The notes under the pieces were generated by a model that ran no database searches, was not told the DNA's origin, and saw only the letters and a program-made list of their open reading frames with translations. Below are positions 7,158-14,167 of a stretch of 18,175 nt of DNA, piece after piece. The stretch is from positions 1-18,175 of the forward strand of contig CADWAF010003997.1 of NCBI GenBank assembly GCA_902984215.1. The letters run 5' to 3'. Position numbers and translations under genes: made by a program. Position 1 is the first letter of the stretch, and each line of letters opens with the position of its first letter. Source of the stretch: Willaertia magna (lineage: Eukaryota; Heterolobosea; Eutetramitea; Acrasida; Naegleriidae).

Positions 7158-9061
7158 ATGGATCAAGAATGCCCTTATGATAAAATAGAACGGATCGGAA
7201 AAGGAGGGTTTGCAGAAGTGTGGTAGGTTTAAACCATAATTTTTAATAAATTGTTGTTGAACAATAATTAAACCACAAATAATTAATCAATATAAAAATT
7301 TTAATTTGTGACATGTAAATTACTATTTTAAAAATTATTTTAATTTGTTTACCACAGGAAAGGAATTCACAAACAAACCCGACAATTAGTAGCAATTAAA
7401 ATTATTGATTTAGAAAGTTCGGAAGAAGACATTGAAGACATTCAAAAAGAAATACATATCCAAAAATCAATGAAAATGGAAAATATTGTAAAAATTTATG
7501 GAAGTTATTTAGTTAGAAGTAAATTATGGATTGTTATGGAATTAATGGCAGATAGTGTTTTAGGTTTAATGAAACCAGGACCAATCGAAGAACAATACAT
7601 TGCAGTAATCTTAAGGGAAACATTACAAGCCTTAGAATATTTACATTCTGAAGGAAAAATCCATAGAGATCTTAAAGCTGCAAATATTTTAATTGGCGGT
7701 AAGTTTTTTCAGCCTTTATTTTTTATTTTAATTTAAAAAAATATTTACAATTTAAATATTTATTATCTACAGTAAATGGAGAGGTAAAGTTAGCTGATTT
7801 TGGGGTTGTTGGTGTGTTAACAAATGGAGCTGCAACAGATCAACTAATAAGAAAGAGGTTTTCTTTTGTAGGAACGCCTTATTGGATGGCTCCAGAAGTA
7901 ATTGCTAAAGATGGAGCAGATGAAAAGGCAGATATTTGGAGTTTAGGTATAACAGCAATTGAAATGGCATTAGGAGAACCTCCACTTTGTCATCTCTCTC
8001 CTTTTAATGCATTGTTCTTAATTCCAAAGAGTGAACCTCCTAATTTAGAGAGTGAATCTAAATTTTCAAAAGCATTTAAGGAATTTGTTTCACTTTGTTT
8101 ACAAAAATCAGCTGAAGATAGATTTCCTGCTTCTGAATTATTAAAACATCGTTTTATTAGAAGTGCTGGAAGTAAATCAATCTTAGTTGACTTGTTAAAG
8201 AGAAAAGAAAATTATTTAAAAAACAAAGCCCAACATAATTCTTCAAGTGATAGTGATGACAGTGACGATGAAGAAACTTTAGCTAGTGAATATGATGATA
8301 CAGATTCTAGATACTCAACAACCAGAATAGGGGATAACTTTTGGGTGTTTGACAATAAAACAAATACAGTAAGAGAAGTTAATAAATCTACTAGGGATAA
8401 GATAGATAAGGAGAATGAGGAAACCACTTATCGTAGAGAGTCAGTTTCTTCTTTCGTTTCGGATTCTTCAACTAAACGATACAGTTTCGGCGATGATATA
8501 GATCAAATTAAAAGTGATGATGACAGTAGTCAACCTACTATGGAGATTAATACAATGAAGAAGGTTTATAAAATTGATAAACCTATTGTAAATATAGATC
8601 AATATTCCAAACCTACAATTTCCTTAAATGCGTCTAACAACAAAAACGAAAAGGAGAAAATATCTTTGCCTGGTGAAGAATCAGATTTAATGAATGTTAG
8701 TTTCACTCAAGAACATCAAGAAAGTGGTTCAATTTTAAGTGAATTAATTGTTCCTGCCTTTAAGGAAAGTGTCAAAAAGTCTGAAAATTTATTGACAACT
8801 ATAATTGGAAGTTTGAATGAATTAGAAAAAACTGAACCAGGATTTTCACATCAATTACTATTAAATTTAGTTTCTAAGGTTCAAAATGCAGAAAATTCTA
8901 AGAGTAAAGCTGTTCGTAGTTTAGCTAATCATATAAATCTTGTAGAACCAGAAATTATAACAAAAGAAACAGAGCCCCAACAAACAAATGAACAATTAGA
9001 CAATGTGACAGAAATATTGTTAAAAAGATGGAGAATGAAGGTTAAATCTGTCAGTAAATAA
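7158..9061 (+). CDS. GCKIII-family Ser/Thr kinase (MST3/MST4/STK25-like), three exons
   Basis: Exons 7158-7222, 7358-7698 and 7773-9061 join into 1695 nt, 564 residues. The kinase domain is complete: glycine loop GKGGFAEV (14-21), VAIK lysine K36, helix-C glutamate E53, HRDLKAAN (124-131, catalytic D126), DFG (144-146), and GTPYWMAPEV (169-178) with T170 in the activation segment. A Ser/Asp-rich linker (about 291-303) follows, and a C-terminal helical segment (about 454-511, SILSELIVPAFKE onward, then PGFSHQLLLNLVSKVQ) resembles the GCKIII dimerisation region that pairs with CCM3/PDCD10. Known members act in STRIPAK-linked control of the cytoskeleton, Golgi and cytokinesis. Oddities: the third glycine-loop Gly is Ala (A19), and the hinge reads MELMADS where relatives have a glycine-rich MEYxGGGS-type sequence. 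Subfamily assignment rests on both kinase and tail. Confidence 0.93.
7223..7357 (+). other. 135-nt intron 1 of the GCKIII kinase gene
   Basis: The donor is GTAGGT and the acceptor CCACAG. It interrupts the tryptophan codon directly after the glycine loop, between GFAEVW and KGIHK. Splicing restores an uninterrupted kinase N-lobe; without it a stop occurs at once. No TACTAAT-like branch motif is evident, unlike the two introns on the left of the window. Confidence 0.9.
7699..7772 (+). other. 74-nt intron 2 of the GCKIII kinase gene
   Basis: The donor is GTAAGT and the acceptor CTACAG. It falls between the catalytic loop (HRDLKAANILIG) and the VNGEVKLADFG segment. Removing it rejoins these two motifs at the spacing normal for the family. 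Confidence 0.92.
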
Positions 9062-9139
9062 AGACATTTTTAGGCCACACCAAACAAACCAACAGTATTA
9101 ATTATTACTCAGTATTAATTTTTTACAACTATACATGAA

Positions 9140-9212
9140 GCCTTCATAGCTCAGTTGGAAGAGCGCGGGACTTCTAATCCCGAGGTCTTGGGTTCGAGCC
9201 CCACTGGAGGTA
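9140..9212 (+). tRNA. tRNA-Arg (anticodon UCU)
   Basis: A 73-nt cloverleaf. The 7-bp acceptor contains two G-U pairs. The D arm is GCTC/GAGC, and the anticodon stem CGGGA/TCCCG closes loop CTTCTAA with anticodon TCT. The T loop is TTCGAGC, and the T stem has one mismatch at its outer end (T-C). No intron. The B-box (GGTTCGAGCCC) is intact and a TTTT tract at 9218-9221 would end pol III transcription. It reads AGA, a codon favoured in these AT-rich genes. Confidence 0.95.
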
Positions 9213-10494
9213 TCTCATTTTACAAAAATTATTTGGCATTGAAAATATTAGAAATAAAAACCAGTTTCAGGAATATTTTTATTTCTAAAGTTTCTGAAAG
9301 TGATGCATTAAACACTAAGGAAACTTAACAAAGACAATTTAATAAAAAAATACTGTGTTAAAATATAATTGTTTTAACTTACTTTTTTTTGTTACATTAA
9401 TTTAAATAAATTAACATTTTACATCCATTTAATTAAAATAAAAAGTCAATTATTTTTTTTATTTGTATAAATAATATATTTAAAATTTAATAGAAAGATA
9501 GTTTAATTATAAAGATAAAAATTATATTTTTAATATTATAATAATATTAAAAAATAAAAAATTCACTGAATTTTAAATTTTAAAAATTATAATGATGAAT
9601 AAATTAATAATGAAAAAAAATTAATAAAAATTATTTTAAATTTTATAATAAAATTAATAAATATTTATAAAATAAAATTAATAAATATTTATAAAATAAA
9701 TATTTAAATAAAAACAGTTTTATATATAAATTTATTTTAAATTGTTTTATATTTTTAAATAATAAAAATATATAAAGATATAAATAAAAATTATTTTTAT
9801 TCAAAATTATATTAATAAAAAATATATATAAATTTAATAAAAAAATTTTAAATTTAATTTAATAAAATTTAAATCTATTTTATTTTAATTTTTTTAAAAT
9901 TTTATTAAATAATATATATAAAATATAAATTGATAATAATTAATTTATAAATATATATTAATCAACTTTTTTTTTCTTATTTATAATAATTTTATACTAA
10001 TAATTTAAAAGAATTTTTTAAAATATAATTTTATACTTTTTATACAAAAATATTTAATAAAAGAAATTTTATTTATTATAAATTTAATTTTAACAAATAT
10101 TAATTTAATATCTTTAAAAGAATAATTTAAAATTAATTTTAAATTTTATAAAAATATTAAATTACAAAGTTTAAAAAAAACACAAATACATATATAATAT
10201 TATAATTAATTTTTAAAATAAATGAAAATAATATTAATATAATTTTAATTATAAAAGGAAAAATAAAAGAAAATAAATAGTTAATTAATAACAAATCTAT
10301 TTTAAATAATAAATTAAAAATTAATTTTAAATAGAGCTCAATTTATTATTAATTGTAAACATTATATTTATAAATTTTTTTTAGAACTAATTTATATTTA
10401 AGAGAAGAAGGCTAAATTTTAATAATTTATAAATAAAACCCCACAAACAACTTTTCTTAAATCTAAATAAGGATATCATTAAGATTATATCGAA
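9213..10494. other. Gene-free, extremely AT-rich region between two tRNA genes
   Basis: No gene-like ORF is present on either strand. The core 9601-10260 has only 27 G/C in 660 bases by my line-by-line count (about 4%), and 9481-10380 about 5%. The first 150 bases and the last 100 are closer to ordinary intergenic composition. The core consists of A and T tracts, TATATA runs and one perfect 24-bp tandem duplication. It may be an origin, a centromere-like or matrix-attachment element, or decayed mobile DNA. The sequence alone does not decide. Confidence 0.85.
9650..9697. repeat. Perfect 24-bp tandem duplication in the AT-rich island
   Basis: Two adjacent identical 24-bp copies (9650-9673 and 9674-9697) begin AAAATTAATAA. 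Each contains the 12-bp palindrome ATAAATATTTAT. A third partial unit appears to decay after 9697. Likely replication slippage. Confidence 0.8.
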
Positions 10495-10576
10495 CGTCTC
10501 GTGGTGTAATGGTAGCATAGTGGACTTTGAAAAGCAAGGTCATCCATTGACGGAGGTTCGATTCCTCCCGAGACGG
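10495..10576 (+). tRNA. tRNA-Gln (anticodon UUG) with 11-nt intron
   Basis: The acceptor stem CGTCTCG/CGAGACG pairs fully, starting with C1-G72, and discriminator G is at 10576. The anticodon stem GTGGA/TCCAT forms only if an 11-nt intron (10531-10541, AAAGCAAGGTC) is removed from the canonical site after position 37. The anticodon TTG is at 10527-10529, and the intron's CAA can pair with it, as in eukaryotic pre-tRNAs cut by the splicing endonuclease. T arm GGAGG/CCTCC with loop TTCGATT. The pol III terminator TTTT is at 10587-10590. The mature tRNA (71 nt before CCA addition) reads CAA. Confidence 0.93.
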
Positions 10577-10925
10577 AATAATGTTATTTTAGATCCTCAA
10601 AAACCCTGGCAATTTACCCACAGTTTTTAATTTTTGTTGCTATTTTTTGGATCTGTTTGACTAAGTTTATTGGTCGTCATCTGGCCCACATTATAATATT
10701 CGAAAGCTTTGCCAATAGCAGATAAATAACAACATAGTGTGCAAGCCGCTAATGATTTGACCCTTAAGTGTTGATTGACTAATCCAGCATATCTAATGTT
10801 TTAGTAGAAGAGAAAGGTTGAGGAACTTTGAAAAGGGTAGAATGTTTGTTTTACACACAAAATTAAAATATTGTTTTATTAACAAACTTTACAATTACAG
10901 TTGGAAGTGCAGGGTTAGAAATGGT
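10577..10925. other. Intergenic stretch downstream of tRNA-Gln and the lysine-rich gene
   Basis: A 349 bp region of ordinary AT content with no ORF I can support. It holds the tRNA terminator at its left end and the presumed 3' UTR of the lysine-rich gene at its right end, including an AATAAA on the minus strand (10880-10875). I see nothing else definable. Confidence 0.6.
10875..10880 (-). terminator. Candidate poly(A) signal of the lysine-rich secreted-protein gene
   Basis: AATAAA on the minus strand, 46 nt past the stop codon. It fits a short 3' UTR, though the hexamer is frequent in AT-rich DNA. Confidence 0.45.
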
Positions 10926-11510
10926 TTAAAGTTTTTTATAAACGACAACTCTTCTCCTTCTTGAACATTTCTTAATTGCCTTTAATACTTTCTTTAAACT
11001 TCCTTTCTTCTTTAAAATCTTTTTAACAATCTTTAATAATTTCTTTAAATTTTTCTTTCCTCTTCTCTTTGAAGCTCTCTTCTTTTTATATTGTTTAACT
11101 TTATATTGTTTAACTTTCTTATTTTTTCTACTCTTCTTATATTGTCTCACTTTCTTATTCTTTCTGTTCTTTTTATATTTCTTAATAGACTTTTTTACTT
11201 TCTTGTATAATTTAATTGGTTTCTTTACAATCTTTCTTTTGTACAACTTGAGGGACTTTCTGTTCTTTCTTGACTTTCTCTTTAAACATTTGACTATTCT
11301 TCTTAATTTCTTTGTCCATTTCTTTCCTAATTTCTTTTTTAATAATTTAATTAATTTGCCTTTACTTCCCCTCTTTTTCTTAACAACTTTCTTTGGGGAG
11401 TAGACTTTAATTTTTTTGTAAGCGTCTAAGGTATTTCCTTCAGCCGAAACAAAGAAAACACATAATGACAATCCTAATAATAATAATGCAATTAATGTTG
11501 TTGATTTCAT
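10926..11510 (-). CDS. Secreted hyper-cationic lysine-rich protein, unknown family
   Basis: A 194-residue protein. Residues 1-23 are a textbook signal peptide (MKS, a long Leu/Val/Phe core, then VSA before EG). The predicted mature part of 171 residues has by my count 69 Lys and 17 Arg against two acidic residues, both within its first six positions. Two blocks, about 51-79 and 151-182, alternate Leu/Ile/Val with Lys every three to four residues, as amphipathic helices would, and each ends near a single cysteine (C75, C182). Between them lies a Tyr-Lys-rich repeat region with two close copies of RKNKKVxQYK (117-125, 128-137). An antimicrobial, DNA- or polysaccharide-binding, or cell-wall role is possible, but I recognise no family. 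It is a single exon between two inverted tRNA-Gln genes. Codon use is AAA/AAG-dominated. Confidence 0.85.
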   Translation of the reverse strand: MKSTTLIALLLLGLSLCVFFVSAEGNTLDAYKKIKVYSPKKVVKKKRGSKGKLIKLLKKKLGKKWTKKLRRIVKCLKRKSRKNRKSLKLYKRKIVKKPIKLYKKVKKSIKKYKKNRKNKKVRQYKKSRKNKKVKQYKVKQYKKKRASKRRGKKNLKKLLKIVKKILKKKGSLKKVLKAIKKCSRRRRVVVYKKL

Positions 11511-11772
11511 TTTGATTTTTTGTTGATCGTTAGATAACTGGTCTATTAGCTGGTTTAAATAACGATTTTTCTATTTCACTTTGTTTTAGTACAGCCTTAA
11601 GTTGTCTGGAAATGTGACACGTCCCACTAGTGGTTGCAGATCAGAAACCAAAAAGATCTCTTTGTTCAAAAATCAATTACAATAGCATTAATAGTAATTT
11701 ATATCTACTTATAATTTTGAATGTTTGATTATCAATTCACCAATACAAAAAAACAGGTTATAATTGTTAATT
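11511..11772. promoter_or_regulatory. Promoter region of the lysine-rich gene and 3' flank of the inverted tRNA-Gln
   Basis: A 262 bp region upstream of the lysine-rich ORF. It contains a perfect 10-bp palindrome CCACTAGTGG (11624-11633), about 115 bp upstream of the ATG, in a locally less AT-rich patch that also holds GTGACACGTCCC. Transcription-factor binding is inferred only from symmetry. The A-run at 11747-11753 is the T7 terminator of the minus-strand tRNA. Confidence 0.4.
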
Positions 11773-11853
11773 CCGTCTCGGGAGGAATCGAACCTCCGTC
11801 AATGGATGACCTTGTTTTCAAAGTCCACTATGCTACCATTACACCACGAGACG
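11773..11853 (-). tRNA. tRNA-Gln (anticodon UUG) with 10-nt intron, inverted second copy
   Basis: On the minus strand the exonic sequence is identical over all 71 bases to the copy at 10495-10576. The intron (11817-11808, AAACAAGGTC) lacks one G compared with the other copy. Anticodon TTG is at 11821-11819. The CAA pairing to the anticodon is retained. A T7 tract (11753-11747) lies about 20 nt past the 3' end as terminator. It starts 57 bp beyond the stop codon of the DEUBAD-like gene, on the same strand. Confidence 0.93.
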
Positions 11854-11910
11854 CTTATATCACGTAAAACTCCCAAACTATAAATTGTTTCTCGTGATAG
11901 CTTTGAAATT

Positions 11911-14037
11911 TTATTTTTGCTCCTTTTGTATGGTTGTTTTGTGTCTTGCCATCTCTCTTTTCATTTCCATCTCGCTACAAACCATTTGGTAATCCAATGA
12001 ATTATTCACCTTATCTAAATACTTCATTTGTTGAATCTCTTCTGCCACAAAGGGATGATACAAACCTAAACATAATTTATTCAACATTATCTCTAAATCA
12101 TTAGGTAAATTCATATAAAAACTTTTCTTTGAAAATAAATCACTAACAGCATTCCTTATAGATATTTCGTCTAAATTTTGTGGTAAAAATTGATTTAAAT
12201 ATTTCTTATGTTCTTCACGTAATATATTATCCCATGTATTCATTGAAAATATAAATGAAAATAATTCTGGATTTTTAATTAACTCAATTGGAAGTAATAC
12301 TTTATATCCTTCAATAATGGCAGGTTCTAAAATATTTTGTTTTTCATCATTAATTTCTTCTTCTTTCTCTTCTTCTTCCATAACATCTTCATATAAATAT
12401 TTATTTTCATTTACAACATAATTTAAAAATTCTGTATTATTTACATTTCTATAAGAAGTAGAAGAAGGTAATAAAGTATTTTCCATTAATTCCTTCTCCT
12501 TTACAAAACACCAAGGTAATCCAAAAGATCTTATCCTTAATACATTATGTACATAATTTCTTGTTAATTTACTCCAAGTTACTTGATCAAAATCTGAATT
12601 TGAATTTGGTAAAATAGCTGAACTACCAAAAGAATATTTCATCTTATTAGTTTTAGCCAATAATAAATTATTATTTCTATTATTCATTATCAAATTATCA
12701 TTTCTATCAAATAAAAATATTTTTGAATCATCTTCCGTAATAAAATAAGTACGATGTATGTTATTACTTTTCTTTACGGTTGTGGCGGGAATAAGGGATG
12801 TAGCACTTGTTTCATTTATTGTTACTTTCTTTTCATTATTTGTTATTGAAGATTTTTTCTTTTCTGTAGATGTTGGTGTGGAATTGTTCTTTTTTGTTGT
12901 TTTCTTCTTTTTAGGAGTAGTGGTAGTGGAACTAATTGTAGTTCCCTTTTTTCTTCCTCTCTTTTTTGTTGTTTTTTGTTCTTCCTCTTCCTTTTCACTT
13001 TCACTTTGTTTAATTTCAAATTTCTTTTTCTTATTATTTGAAGGAGGAGAAGATTTTAATAATTCTTTATCTTTCATTACTTCACCTGGTGTATTGTCAA
13101 TAAATACAAGTGGTTTTGATACAGTTGTTGATGGTACAGAATTTGTTGTTGATTCATTACTAATTGTTTTATTATTAGTATTACTTGTATTTGTGACAGT
13201 TGTAGAAGATTTATTTGAACTATTAACAACACTACTTTTTGTCGTTGTAGTTGAAGTAACAGGAGGTGGTATAACTTTCTCTGTATTTGTTGTTGTTGCA
13301 GAAGTAGTGGGTGTATTAGTGCTATTTGAAGAAGAAACATTACTTTTTTCTGTCGTTGTAGTTGTTTTAGTTTCAGGTGTACTTTTTTTATTATTACTAG
13401 TTGTTACCTTTTTCTTCTTTTTAAGTTTTTTCTTTTTCTTCTTTTCTTGTTCTCCTGATGAAGAGGAAGAAGAAACACTTTTTGATGAGGAAGAGGAAGC
13501 AGAAGATGATGCAGAAGAATATCCTTCATCATTTGATTCTTCCTCTTCAGAAGAAGATTCACTTCCACTACTACTTTCTTCACTACCTGAACTACTACTA
13601 TAACTTAAAACATCATCCTCTTCACTTGTTTTATTTTTCTTATTAGATAATGATGAGACTGAAGGAAGTGTTTTAATGGCTGTTGTAGGGTGTGATGACG
13701 AAGAAGAAGTAATAGGAAGAGTTGTTGGTGTATTAGTTGAGTGTAACGTAGTAGAAGAAGAAGGCGGTAATTCATTAGTTGTATTATTATTACTAATAGA
13801 TGAAGAAGAAGTAGGGACTACAGTTGTAGAAGTTTGTGGTATGGCAGGGGAAATTATTTTAGCATTAGTTTTTAAGGAAAAAGAAGGAATTGGAACAAAA
13901 GATGTAAATTCCGATAATTCTTCTGTTTGTTTTTTACTTGATGTTTTCTTTTTCTTCTTTTTCTCAGTGCTATCTTTTGTGTTGGATTGTGATGTAGTTC
14001 TTGATCCCTTTTTTGCCTTCTGCCAAATTGTGGACAT
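11911..14037 (-). CDS. Low-complexity nuclear protein with a C-terminal DEUBAD-like domain (NFRKB/ASX-type)
   Basis: A 708-residue single-exon gene. The first ~430 residues are Ser/Thr/Lys/Asn low complexity with poly-Lys clusters (nuclear signals), a Ser/Glu/Asp block full of casein-kinase-2-type sites, and KKRGRKKG around 360. A globular C-terminal half contains NIHRTYFITEDDSKIFLFD, then LRIRSFGLPWCF, and from about 580 to 690 a segment with TWDNILREEHKKYLNQFLPQ followed by a helical stretch ending in GLYHPFVAEE. That order (Trp-containing helix, FLP, spaced Leu pairs, G-x-x-HP) resembles the DEUBAD domain of NFRKB/INO80G and ASX proteins, which dock deubiquitinases on chromatin complexes. 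The resemblance is by eye. The start codon is 130 bp from that of the divergent RFD-type gene. The tRNA-Gln follows closely downstream. Confidence 0.72.
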   Translation of the reverse strand: MSTIWQKAKKGSRTTSQSNTKDSTEKKKKKKTSSKKQTEELSEFTSFVPIPSFSLKTNAKIISPAIPQTSTTVVPTSSSSISNNNTTNELPPSSSTTLHSTNTPTTLPITSSSSSHPTTAIKTLPSVSSLSNKKNKTSEEDDVLSYSSSSGSEESSSGSESSSEEEESNDEGYSSASSSASSSSSKSVSSSSSSGEQEKKKKKKLKKKKKVTTSNNKKSTPETKTTTTTEKSNVSSSNSTNTPTTSATTTNTEKVIPPPVTSTTTTKSSVVNSSNKSSTTVTNTSNTNNKTISNESTTNSVPSTTVSKPLVFIDNTPGEVMKDKELLKSSPPSNNKKKKFEIKQSESEKEEEEQKTTKKRGRKKGTTISSTTTTPKKKKTTKKNNSTPTSTEKKKSSITNNEKKVTINETSATSLIPATTVKKSNNIHRTYFITEDDSKIFLFDRNDNLIMNNRNNNLLLAKTNKMKYSFGSSAILPNSNSDFDQVTWSKLTRNYVHNVLRIRSFGLPWCFVKEKELMENTLLPSSTSYRNVNNTEFLNYVVNENKYLYEDVMEEEEKEEEINDEKQNILEPAIIEGYKVLLPIELIKNPELFSFIFSMNTWDNILREEHKKYLNQFLPQNLDEISIRNAVSDLFSKKSFYMNLPNDLEIMLNKLCLGLYHPFVAEEIQQMKYLDKVNNSLDYQMVCSEMEMKREMARHKTTIQKEQK

Positions 14038-14167
14038 TTTTTAAAAAACTTTAATTTAAATTTTAAAAAATAAATTGATTTTTGTAACTCTAATAAATTT
14101 GCATTTTTAGCGAAACAGTTTTCACAAAAATTGCACTTGAAATCAAGGTTAAAACCCACCGAAAAAA
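14038..14167. promoter_or_regulatory. Short bidirectional promoter between two chromatin-type genes
   Basis: Only 130 bp separate the two divergent start codons, so both 5' UTRs and both promoters are packed here. The left half is almost pure A/T, the right half more mixed. I see no clear TATA box or repeated element. Confidence 0.6.

Noticed and set aside
7470..7736. Two separate kinase-fragment genes (7470-7736 and 7814-9061) or a broken kinase pseudogene
   Set aside because: With two GT-AG introns the three exons make one complete kinase with every catalytic motif at normal spacing.
9421..10440. Transposon or CRISPR-like array in the AT island
   Set aside because: There is no coding remnant, terminal repeat or regularly spaced unit; only one 24-bp tandem duplication is present.
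10825..10835. 11-base match to the tRNA-Gln anticodon region as a tRNA fragment
   Set aside because: Only ACTTTGAAAAG is shared and no stem partners or B-box follow, so it is probably chance.
11203..11403. Hydrophobic Leu/Phe-rich plus-strand ORF that could be a membrane peptide
   Set aside because: It is the complement of the Lys codons (AAA/AAG to TTT/CTT) of the polycation gene. The minus-strand frame has the signal peptide.
12758..13603. 281-codon open frame on the plus strand opposite the DEUBAD-like gene
   Set aside because: It is the antisense of Ser/Lys/Thr repeat codons, giving a Val/Phe/Leu-rich string with no domain. The minus-strand frame continues into a globular C-terminus.
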